15,881 nt of DNA, taken from NCBI GenBank assembly GCA_002179805.1, contig NAVB01000439.1, positions 1 to 15,881 on the forward strand. The letters run 5' to 3'. The position numbers and the translations under genes are program-made. Origin of the DNA: Acanthamoeba lenticulata. Lineage: Eukaryota > Discosea > Longamoebia > Acanthamoebidae. Of the stretch, positions 9,231 to 15,811 are shown one piece after another. Positions within the stretch are counted from its first letter, which is position 1; each line of letters opens with the position of its first letter. Under the pieces are notes generated by a model. The model saw only the letters and a list, made by a program, of their open reading frames with translations, did no database searches and had not been told where the DNA came from.

Positions 9231-9578
9231 CAGTTAGCATTATTCAAGTCGTCCCATTTTTTACAAATCGTGCCGGCCGTACCACCATGACCGGCATCCA
9301 AAGCTGAACATCTTTTGTCTGGGCATCACTTGTCTTTGGCATCGTACAGACGAGTTTTCCTGACAACAATGTCAAGAATGCACGCATTCCGATCATTGTT
9401 TAGCAGAAAACTCGCTTCGGCGTTGTCAGAAAGAGGTCATGCTCGATCAAAAGCTATCTAAAATAACAAGGGGATCATGATGGTATGTGTCTTGTTCGCC
9501 ATTCTTATGTTTTGGAAGGGGGGAGGGGGCGGCTAACACGATTTGTAAAAAATGGGACGACTTGAATAAACCTAGCTG
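9231..9578. mobile_element. 348-bp MITE, TA target duplication
   Basis: The element begins CAGTTAGCATTATTCAAGTC and ends GACTTGAATAAACCTAGCTG, with TA on each side (9229-9230 and 9579-9580). The terminal inverted repeats extend about 45 bp to CGTGCCGGC / GGCTAACACG. It has no coding capacity. The flanks are satellite DNA (CGATT on the left, TTGCGATTATTGC on the right), so it inserted into an existing CAATAAACG block. The internal parts match pieces of the larger relics, as expected for a deletion derivative. Confidence 0.7.
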
Positions 9579-9580
9579 TA

Positions 9581-9622
9581 TTGCGATTATTGCAATTATT
9601 GCAATTATTGCAATTATTGCGT
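9581..9622. repeat. Satellite block 4: ATTATTGCA units
   Basis: ATTGCAATT units in tandem, period 9, form the continuation of block 3 beyond the nested MITE in inverted orientation. They end at GCGTTTTCC and a copy of the reverse-complement motif GACCCATGTCC. Confidence 0.75.
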
Positions 9623-9656
9623 TTTCCGACCCATGTCCTGAATAATGCTAGCTGTA

Positions 9657-10008
9657 TAACTCGAAAAACTCGTTTAATGAGTGGCTCGCTCGAAAAACGC
9701 GTAAAACGTTTAGAACACTCGTAAAACGAGTAACACAACTCGTAAAACGATCTCCAAACGCAAAACACAGCTGGAAAACGCGTGCTACGAGTGAGCCACT
9801 CGACACACTCGTTTTTCAAGCGTAAAATTCGTTTTGCACGAGGAAAACTCCTTTTTTTACTCGTTTTTTACTCGTAGTACGAGTTTTTTCACTGGTAAAA
9901 CGAGTTTTTCACTCGTAGTACGAGTTTTCAAAACTCGTAGTACACTCAGAAAACGAACGCACCACAACTCATAAAACTCGTTTAACTCATTTTACGAGTT
10001 TTACGCGT
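9657..10008. repeat. Palindromic ACTCGT/ACGAGT array
   Basis: About 350 bp is built almost wholly from ACTCGT and its complement ACGAGT, spaced by A/T tracts (AAAACTCGTAAAACG, TTTTTCACTCG). Two exact copies of ACTCGTAGTACGAGT (9870-9884, 9911-9925) form 7-bp perfect arms around one base. A further short piece of the same type is at about 10548-10603. Confidence 0.75.
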
Positions 10009-10131
10009 TGGGAGGGCTGCCGAAATTTTTTTAAAACGGGACGACTTGAACAATCCTAGCTGTATTGCATGTTTGGACCCATGTCCTCAGCAAGCTCATC
10101 CAAAGTTTTGATAGAGGGAAGAGTCAACTTA

Positions 10132-10297
10132 CTTCCATAAATAAAACCAAATATCTATATTCGTTTTCTGCCATTTTCCTAAATATTTGGCTGCATTTGA
10201 CCACTGCAGTGGCGGTTTTACTCTTCACAATGCGCCACCAAGTACTTAGATCCAGAACTCAACAGCTGCTTCATGTTGAGCGCCAACAAACGCAAAA
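10132..10297. repeat. Dispersed repeat, copy 2 (partner 7160-7321)
   Basis: This matches copy 1 from CTTCCATAAATAAAACCAAA through TCACAATGCGCC to CGCAAA, with a few differences (for example one extra codon, CCACCA versus CCA). It lacks the later transposase segments and leads to a right end at 10476-10518, followed by TA. Confidence 0.8.
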
Positions 10298-10475
10298 TTA
10301 GTATTGCATGCATTGTTGAAGTTCATTTTTTCCAACACCATTTGCGCTTAAATCAAGCTCTGGGCCTTGTCAATCATGGTGCCACCAACCACACTTTTTT
10401 CCATGCATCCCAATCATTGTATTGCAGAAATCTTGTGTGGGCTTTGTCAGAAGCAAACCATGCCCAACCAATCAA

Positions 10476-10518
10476 CACGATTTGTAAAAAAATGGGACGA
10501 CTTGAATAATCCTAGCTG
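10476..10518 (+). mobile_element. Transposon right end next to MMTAG2
   Basis: CACGATTTGTAAAAAAATGG...GACTTGAATAATCCTAGCTG is followed by TA (10519-10520). The left end that belongs to it is not certain, and may be lost. Less than 90 bp of repeat-like sequence separates this end from the stop codon of MMTAG2. Confidence 0.6.
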
Positions 10519-10604
10519 TATCCAAGCACCACTTGTCTCTGGCATCGTACATACGAGTTTCCATCGTAACACAAACCGTTTTACACTCAAAAAACTCGTA
10601 AAAT

Positions 10605-11924
10605 TTAGTGGCGTGGGTGGGGTGAGCGTTCTCGGCGTTTGGGCGAAAGTGAGCGTCGTCTGTCGTCTCTGTGCTCATGTCGCTCCGTTTGGTGTCGCTT
10701 CCGGCTATCTCGGTCGTCGTTTGCACGCCGAGAGTGATGATGGGCATATCGGCCACCTTTGTCGCTGCTCGTGGAGGAAGAGTGCTGGCCTCGCTCCTTG
10801 CGATCTGTGCGGCTATCATCCTCCTTCTTTCGTTTCCTCTCTTTCCCTTCTTTCCTACGTCGTTTTTCTTCCTTGCGTTCTTCCTTGCGTTCTTCCTTCT
10901 TGCTTCTCTTCCTCTTTTTGGTTTCTTCCACTCCTTGCTCGTCAGCTTTTTTACTGCTACGGTGTGAAACTTCCTCCCACTCTCCTTCAGGCTCCGCTCG
11001 CGTGTTGCGATCTTGCGCGCTATCCTCATTCTGGCCCTTGACTGGCTGGGATGCGAGTCCGGCTGCTTCCAGCTTATGCTGTGGAGCACTGTGTGGAGCG
11101 AGATCTGTAATTAAACAACAACAACAACACAGAGCTCTGGTAAAATGGTGACTAACATACGGGGCATAACCGAGACCAGCCACGCGCTCGGCGTCGTAAG
11201 TATCTCGCTCAGTGGTCCCGCGTCGGGTGAGTTCCTGGATTTCATTGGCATCAAGCTGATTCTCCTGCGCCTTCCGTCTTCGTGGCGCCAAGCCTCTATA
11301 GTCGCACAGAGCACGCGCAAAGGCGTTGCCCCCCCCCCACATGGTCATCCACCCGGTGGCACCCAAAGCGGCATGGTGTCCATGGTGTCAGTTTGTCTCG
11401 CCAAGAACGGAAACTTGCCCACCATCGCCTCTCGCGCATGCATTTGCACCACGACACCACGTGCAGCGTCACAGAGCGATACGTACAGTGCTTCCAAATG
11501 GAGCTGCTCCTCTTCTCGCTTGATCGCCTCTATTTCTGCGCGGCGGCGTGCTTCGTCGTCGAGTTCAGTTTCTTGGTGTGCCTTAGTCCACCAAAGCGGA
11601 TTCGGCTTTCTGTTGTTGAAAGTTGGTTTTGCTGTAGTATGCAGCGAATGGCCTGTGCGTATCACCCCCTCCCCCCCCCAAACAAACAAGCTGCGAGTCA
11701 GCAGTTGCCGCTCGAACAAGCAGGAGCAGAGAGCACAATACCGAGATAAAAATCCTTGTACTTGTCGGCCTTGACCTTGTCCCAGCTGAACTCTGCGCGC
11801 AGAAGGGACAAATTTCGTGTTCAGTTACGCATTGTCCAAACAGGAGAGGTCTCGCTGGCGTACGGTCTGCGCCTCCCCTGGTGCCACTCCGTTTGCCCGA
11901 TCCAACGAACATGTTATGTGCCAT
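10605..11924 (-). CDS. MMTAG2: MMTAG2-like nuclear protein (C1orf35 family)
   Basis: Five exons give 298 aa (294 from the second ATG at 11912, the more family-like start MFVGSGKRSG): 11864-11924, 11742-11792, 11487-11652, 11161-11295 and 10605-11088. The N-terminus is diagnostic: RSGTRGGADQFSWDKVKADK, then YKDFYLGHS, matches the RGGxDQFxW...YLGNS block of multiple myeloma tumour-associated protein 2. A WW(T/A)K motif, a helix of Glu/Arg (RREEEQLHLEALGLAP) and a GLGYAP segment follow. The last third is Lys/Arg/Glu-rich with RS-like ends (RRSLSPKRRERSPHPRH), as in the human protein, which suggests a nuclear, RNA-linked role; the exact function is unknown. The last junction is ambiguous: donor GTATGT joins acceptor CACACAG (exon from 11088), or a later donor joins TTACAG (exon from 11104). 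Intron 3 (191 nt) remains open for 46 codons if retained. Confidence 0.85.
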
Positions 11925-12014
11925 TTGCGTGAGGAGGTTGCGCGCGAGAAAGTGCTGGGCTTTTTTTTTCCGGCAGAATAAATAGAAAGAAAAGAAGCTG
12001 GCCCGTGTACCAAC
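11925..12014. promoter_or_regulatory. 90-bp bidirectional promoter, MMTAG2 / mitochondrial protein
   Basis: The first divergent ATGs are 90 bp apart (102 bp if MMTAG2 uses its second ATG). The gap contains a nine-T run, TTTTTTTTTCCGGCAG, and an A-rich stretch with AATAAATAGAAAG. This resembles the A-rich gap between TRM5 and HDDC2. Confidence 0.65.
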
Positions 12015-13010
12015 ATGTGGCGTGGCCGAGTAAGGTTACTTGCGTTGCGCTCGGTGGGTGTTGGTGCCCATTCAGCCTCCGTCACTGCGCTATGGCCGCA
12101 CTGCGGACACTCTCGGGGGTTGACTGCACCTCTTCAAGCACGACAGGTAGGGTTTTCCACTGTACCGTGCGCCGTGCAAAGCAGCTTTCGTCGGCACCTA
12201 TCCACCGGTGTCAGCACTACGCCAGCAGCCACGCAAGAACAGGTCCTCAAGATCCTCTCATGCTTCTCCTTCTTTCACCGTCTCATCAGCCTTCGTTGTG
12301 TGGGGCGGGGGGACAGGCGAGAGAGCACTTTGTTCGAACTTACTTACACTTGCTCGCGCAAGAAGCCTTCTTTTTTGAGGACGAGACTTGGGAAGTGCTG
12401 GGCGTGCAGCACGTTCCGAACACAAGTAGGTGCATTGTTGTTACTTGCCTCCCTCTCTTCTTTTTCTTTCTCTCTCTCTCTCTCTCTTTCCCTTCCTCAC
12501 TTTCTCGCGCGTGGTGCCCCTTGCCTTTTCTTTTTTGGTGCTGCCCACCGCACCACACAGACTGTCTGCATGTCGAGGCCATACCAGAAGACGCCGAATA
12601 CATTGGCATTCCTGCCTTCAAGTTTGTGTTTAGTTTTGACCCAGAGCTGGCTGCATCAGTACGGGCCTCATCTGCTGCACCGGATATTGCAGAGCCTGAA
12701 GTGGCCCAGCGACTGCGTGAGCTTGAGAAAGGTGCTTGCCCTTTTCGCAACGTGTCTGTATGTGTGGTGGTGGTGGTGGTGAAATCGGTACTGCTGCAGC
12801 GGACAGTGACGGAGCAGCTGAGCCTTCTGAAACTCTGGTGTCGTTGGGGGGGAGACAGCAAGTGGGCTTCACGTCACATGCCTCGGCACTTACGCATATT
12901 CGCCGGATGAAGACAAGTTCAGCCTGCTAGCTCCTGGAGTGGGTCCAGAGGACCTCTCTGTCGAGGAAGACTTTCCACCCACCTTCTACCGCCCTGCCTC
13001 CAAGCAGTAG
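12015..13010 (+). CDS. Predicted mitochondrial matrix protein, family unknown
   Basis: Four exons give 219 aa: 12015-12242, 12317-12425, 12561-12731 and 12859-13010, all in phase. The first 74 residues have no Asp or Glu, many Arg, and end in SSFRRHLST, a textbook mitochondrial targeting sequence. The mature part is acidic and compact: AREHFVRTYLHLLAQEAFFF, EDETWEVLGVQHVPN, CLHVEAIPEDAEYIGIPAFK, FVFSFDPELA, a short helix (AQRLRELEK) and the tail TYAYSPDEDKFSLLAPGV with FPPTFYRP. It reads like a single soluble domain, but I cannot name the family. An alternative acceptor at 12289 would add nine residues. The stop is followed by AATAAATAAA at 13091. The start lies 90 bp from the divergent MMTAG2. 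Confidence 0.65.
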
Positions 13011-13090
13011 CTTCCAACGGCTGATCACACACCGAAGAGCCATTCGGCGAGCTTTGCTTCGGCCGTTCGGGGTTTCGGGGACGTTTGAAA

Positions 13091-13100
13091 AATAAATAAA
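13091..13100 (+). terminator. Tandem poly(A) signals AATAAATAAA
   Basis: Two overlapping AATAAA hexamers lie 81 nt after the TAG stop of the mitochondrial-protein gene. They are followed by ATATTTTTCGTAAAG, which shares TTTCGTAAA with the 3' region at 1050. Confidence 0.55.
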
Positions 13101-13361
13101 ATATTTTTCGTAAAGTGGTTGTCGGCCCAATCCCCGAGCGTCATCACCTTGCCCAGCTTTTTCCTACTGCGTACGGTACCCCACAACCACCAAGAAGTGC
13201 ACCTCCGGCGCCACGACCACCAAGCTCGCGAATCGCAGCGGCAGGAGTCCCGCCCATCGGCCTTCCAAAGAAACCAATTATTTTTCTCTTCTCTCTCACC
13301 CAACTCGCGGCGCTCCTCGGCACGAAGACGAAACTGCTGCATTATCACCACCATCACCATA
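13101..13361. other. Upstream region of the F0-like gene; no supported gene
   Basis: This is a Pro-coding-biased, GC-rich stretch (GCACCTCCGGCGCCACGACC), then a pyrimidine tract and CAT repeats just before the next ATG. Both strands have open frames (for example minus-strand 13025-13384), but neither shows a start, splice set and family resemblance together. It probably holds the promoter and leader of the next gene. Confidence 0.35.
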
Positions 13362-13770
13362 ATGGCGCTTGTAATGAGAATCAAGTTCCCTCCAACCTAT
13401 CCCCTCATCTATAAGACCCTTCGGATAGATTCAAAATTGACAGCGAACGAGGCCATTCATTTCATCTCGGAAACGCTCAACGTCGCGATACAAGGAAATG
13501 TGGGGCTTTACATCCCTCAAGAACACATGTGGTTGGACCCAAACACGCCTCTCTCTCAGTATGAGACACTACATGAAGTGGTGCGCCCCCCTACGCGCGG
13601 CAAACACCTCTCATCTCCCCCCCCCCTTTGCTTGCCTCGATGTTAATTCTTTTAAATATTATTTTTAAAAAATGTTGCAGGAGGAGGTCGAATTTAGAGA
13701 TCGAGATCAACCTGACGGAGGCAAGAAGCAGGCCGCAAGTGGTGGCGGGGGCTGCTGTTTGCTTATGTGA
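13362..13770 (+). CDS. Small talin-F0-like ubiquitin-fold protein with CaaX box
   Basis: Two exons, 13362-13580 and 13681-13770, joined in phase 0 (donor GTGCGC, acceptor ATGTTGCAG), give 102 aa. Residues 1-80 follow the order of the talin/kindlin F0 (FERM N-terminal ubiquitin-like) domain. There is a first strand MALVMRIKFP, a KTLRIDSKLTANEAIHFISE strand-helix, VGLYIPQEHMWLDPNTPLSQ, and a last strand EEVEFRDR, like the GLFL...GIWLE...MEYR pattern of talin. A Gly/Lys linker (PDGGKKQAASGGGG) then ends in CCLLM, a CaaX box (C99-L-L-M) with a neighbouring C98 that could be acylated. Talin F0 binds Rap1-type GTPases. A free-standing, lipid-anchored F0 would act at membranes, but this is inference. 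It is not a plant-type MUB by sequence. No other FERM lobes follow. Confidence 0.7.
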
Positions 13771-14094
13771 AATCTCTTGCCGACTGTACCATACCTCCTT
13801 CGACGACATCATCATTCAGCCTCTCCACTGCGCCTAACCAGTCCCATTCCGGACCACGTGACACTTCGTCGCACCGGGCAGCGAAGGCCACCACTTGTCG
13901 CCGGAGAGGCGCGAACGATGCAAGAGAGGAGAGAGAGAGAGAAGGCGAATTGGGCAGAAAACACACACTATGATGGAAAGGGCATGACGAAGGACGCTCG
14001 TTGTAAATTTTCAGGAGATGCAGCCGTGACAACTTTTGTTCCTCCACACTTTATTTTTTTTTTTTTTTAACCACATTTCTAAATCTATGGAGAG
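13771..14094. other. Intergenic region with antisense open frame and T18 tract
   Basis: This region holds the 3' end of the F0-like gene and the promoter of the MBIP-like gene. A minus-strand open frame ending at 13763 reads plausibly (FAARCDEVSRGPEWDWLGAV), but no partner exon or start is found, and it would overlap the F0 gene's stop. A short AG repeat lies near 13925-13942 and an 18-T run near 14053-14069. Plus-strand leader exons for MBIP (for example from ATG 13918) are possible but unsupported. Confidence 0.35.
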
Positions 14095-15088
14095 ATGAAC
14101 AAGGACGCAACTCGGCCTGACGGTTCTCGCGTCCTCGTTTCTTGTTCCTTGGTTGAGGTGTTTTCCTTTTTTTTCCCCTTTCGTGGACAGCTAGAATTGA
14201 ATTGATCTAATAATGATGGTCTGATCCATCTTCCTCAGCTGTCGCGTCGAATTACTTCTCTCGCAGCAGCGAAGAAGAAACGCAACTGTTTAAGTAATCA
14301 AGAAGAGTTTTGTGTCATCGGAAAGGACTCTAGGTACCCTTTCTCCCCTTGAAAGGGTCCAAGGCACATATCAACATGGTTCACGCAGTGAATGCGCGCG
14401 CGTTGATGTCAAGAAGATACCGCGCAAACTGCAAATCAAGACTTCGCGAGTGGAAAACCTTCACGGCCCATTAGATCGACTTCAAAAGCAGCCAACAGGC
14501 GGCAAAGCTAGCGTTGGAGGTATGGTGAATACCGCATTCCCCCTCCTCTCTCCTCTTTGGTGCCTCTCGCCGCGCTCAACACATTGTCGTCTTGAGGGGT
14601 GGGAGAAAGGTTGCACAACATGGAACAGCACCTTGGCTCCTGTGAGGATGGCTCCGCGACGGTGCCTCTCGACGTCTACGAACGTATAAAGGCCTGTGAA
14701 GATCGTATCCTCGAGCTCGAGAAACTGGCCCCGTGCCGCGACTTTTTGCACTTTCTGCGTTTGAAGAAGAAGCTCAAGGAACAAGGGCTGACCGATCAAG
14801 ACGAACTCGAGGAGGCGTTTCTTTCGGCCAAGGTCGCTCCTTCTCCATGCTGGGTAATATGTTTAATTAACATGGAGGAAGCATACTCACCACTTCGCCC
14901 CCTCTTGGCAAGAGCAGGCGACCAAAAAGCGGGACAAGCAAGTAAGGGCCGCTGCAGCGGCACAGGACACCAGCAAGCGGAAAAGGGAGGACATCATCGA
15001 CGTGGGGGGCGTCGAAGTCAAGCACAAAGAACCGTCCGCCAAGCGGAAGAAGCTCGGGTCTGCCGGCGAAGGGAAAAAACAGCACTGA
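14095..15088 (+). CDS. MBIP: MBIP-like subunit of the ATAC acetyltransferase complex
   Basis: Five exons give 231 aa: 14095-14157, 14239-14333, 14389-14519, 14597-14832 and 14918-15088, all in phase. Three blocks match MAP3K12-binding inhibitory protein 1 in order: LSRRITSLAAAKKKRN then NQEEFCVI; ECARVDVKKIPRKLQIKTSR then VENLHGPLDRL; and GERLHNMEQHL followed by PLDVYERIKACEDRILELEK. In animals MBIP scaffolds the ATAC histone acetyltransferase complex and inhibits the kinase DLK. The tail differs from the human one: LRLKKKLKEQGLTDQDELEE, then basic nuclear signals (SKRKRED, SAKRKKLG). The roughly 150-residue N-terminal region of human MBIP is missing from this model, so upstream exons may have been overlooked. 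The gene converges on the TMEM135-like gene, 98 bp apart. Confidence 0.8.
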
Positions 15089-15098
15089 TCTTCTCGCT

Positions 15099-15127
15099 CT
15101 TGCCAAGAGGGCCCTCTGTTTGGCAAG
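15099..15127. repeat. 29-nt near-perfect hairpin between convergent genes
   Basis: Outer arms CTTGCCAA (15099-15106) and TTGGCAAG (15120-15127) are exact complements. Inside them sits the perfect 12-bp palindrome AGAGGGCCCTCT. It starts 11 nt after the MBIP stop and lies in the 98-bp gap before the TMEM135 stop. No AATAAA is seen here for either gene, so the hairpin may take part in 3' end formation. Confidence 0.65.
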
Positions 15128-15186
15128 CTTGGGCTTCCTTAGCGGAAAAATCAAGCTTTTTGTTTTTCTCCAATTTTTCAAGTTCG

Positions 15187-15811
15187 TTAGGCCCAAAGCC
15201 AGTTCATGAGGCGAAGGAATGTCGGTTTGATGCTCTGCTTCCCATTCACGTAGCAAAACAGGGTCAGAGCCGAGCCCGCGCTAAAGAGAAACACCTCCCC
15301 GTCCCTCAAGTATTGCGCGCCCTGCGCTTCCCCCCCCCCCCGCTTGTGCGTCAGTCTCGGGGCGGTTGCAGTCAGTCGCCAACGGTAGGTCGTGGCGCCA
15401 CGCACCGAGGGCCACATGTCGTATTTGTGGAGCACAGCACAACAGCTCTCCAGGGCTTTAGGCACGCAGTAGAGCGCCAGTTCGCGCCGCCGTGTAGGCG
15501 CCTCGACAAGTGATGCCAATCCTTTGTTTGTTTGGGGGTGCGCGAACACACAACAACATACCCCCCCCCCCCGCGCGAAACGTGCACGCGTGAGAACTGG
15601 GAGAGAAGAAAAGAGGGGAGGTGGGGATGGGGATGGGGAGAGGAAGGATAAGAGAGGACACATCGAATGGGAGGGGGGGGGAGGGGGGAGGGTACCGGGG
15701 AGGGCGAGCCACGGATAAAACCAACGCACGTCCCGCATGAGGAAGAGTCGCTGTGCGATGCAAGCGCCCAGCCACCCACTAGCGCAGTAGAGGCCGAGAA
15801 ACAGAGATGAC
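15187..15811 (-). CDS. TMEM135: TMEM135-like membrane protein, C-terminal exons (5' partial)
   Basis: Three exons are visible: 15696-15811, 15406-15521 and 15187-15321. The frame continues upstream past the window edge through an intron ending CCGCAG at 15812. The first exon encodes a hydrophobic segment, SSLFLGLYCASGWLGACIAQ. The second has the family signature ASLVEAPTRRRELALYCVPK then ALES, matching the RR.ELALY..P.ALE motif of TMEM135. The third has DGEVFLFSAGSALTLFCY, a membrane segment, and the C-terminal SIKPTFLRLMNWLWA, matching the GEVLLF...LKPS ending. TMEM135 proteins are multi-pass membrane proteins of peroxisomes and mitochondria linked to organelle dynamics and lipid handling. 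The 174-nt intron 15522-15695 holds long G/C homopolymers. Confidence 0.85.

Larger units (their letters stand above)
7906..9654. mobile_element. Composite TA-flanked element carrying satellite blocks
   Basis: The left end CAGCTAGGATTATTCAAGTC (TA at 7904-7905) and the right end GAATAATGCTAGCTG (TA at 9655-9656) could delimit a 1.75-kb non-autonomous element. It contains the R1 repeat, two CAATAAACG satellite blocks, 0.7 kb of unassigned sequence and a nested 348-bp element. Apart from its last 15 bp the right end lacks the usual inner sequence, so the boundaries are tentative. Confidence 0.4.
6645..10603. mobile_element. Nested TA-flanked transposon and satellite island
   Basis: This 4-kb stretch holds no intact gene. 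The recurring end sequence is CAGCTAGGATTATTCAAGTC, continuing as GTCCCATTTTTTACAAATCG. It occurs as left ends at 6919, 7906 and 9231. The reverse complement ends at 9578, 10062 and 10518, and a variant lacking the inner part ends at 9654. Outer CAG...CTG bases with TA on the outside are the signature of Tc1/mariner/IS630 elements. Internal segments are repeated: 6645-6787, 7918-8116 and 9242-9429 are related; so are 7782-7882 and 9467-9565; so are 7160-7321 and 10132-10297. A 12-bp motif GGACATGGGTCC recurs at 6787 and 7883, as a one-base variant at 8111, and inverted near 9628 (11 bp) and 10075, usually beside satellite DNA. Confidence 0.7.

Noticed and set aside
8657..9301. 214-aa minus-strand open frame rich in Cys/Tyr/Leu repeats
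   Set aside because: Much of it is translated CAATAAACG satellite, and it crosses into a transposon end. No family resemblance.
8117..9622. CRISPR array
   Set aside because: The units are a 9-bp tandem satellite without unique spacers, in a eukaryotic intron-bearing context.
11345..11486. Extra coding sequence in MMTAG2 intron 3
   Set aside because: The intron is open for 46 codons, but the spliced product restores the conserved EALG segment and the frame. Treated as an intron, with retention possible.
13025..13384. Minus-strand gene upstream of the F0-like gene
   Set aside because: Two overlapping frames look Gly- or Trp-rich, and one donor-like GTGATG exists, but no consistent exon chain could be built.
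13763..13920. Antisense exon encoding FAARCDEVSRGPEWDWLGAV
   Set aside because: Plausible composition, but no start, partner exon or known family was found, and it would overlap the F0-like gene's end. Noted only as an open frame.
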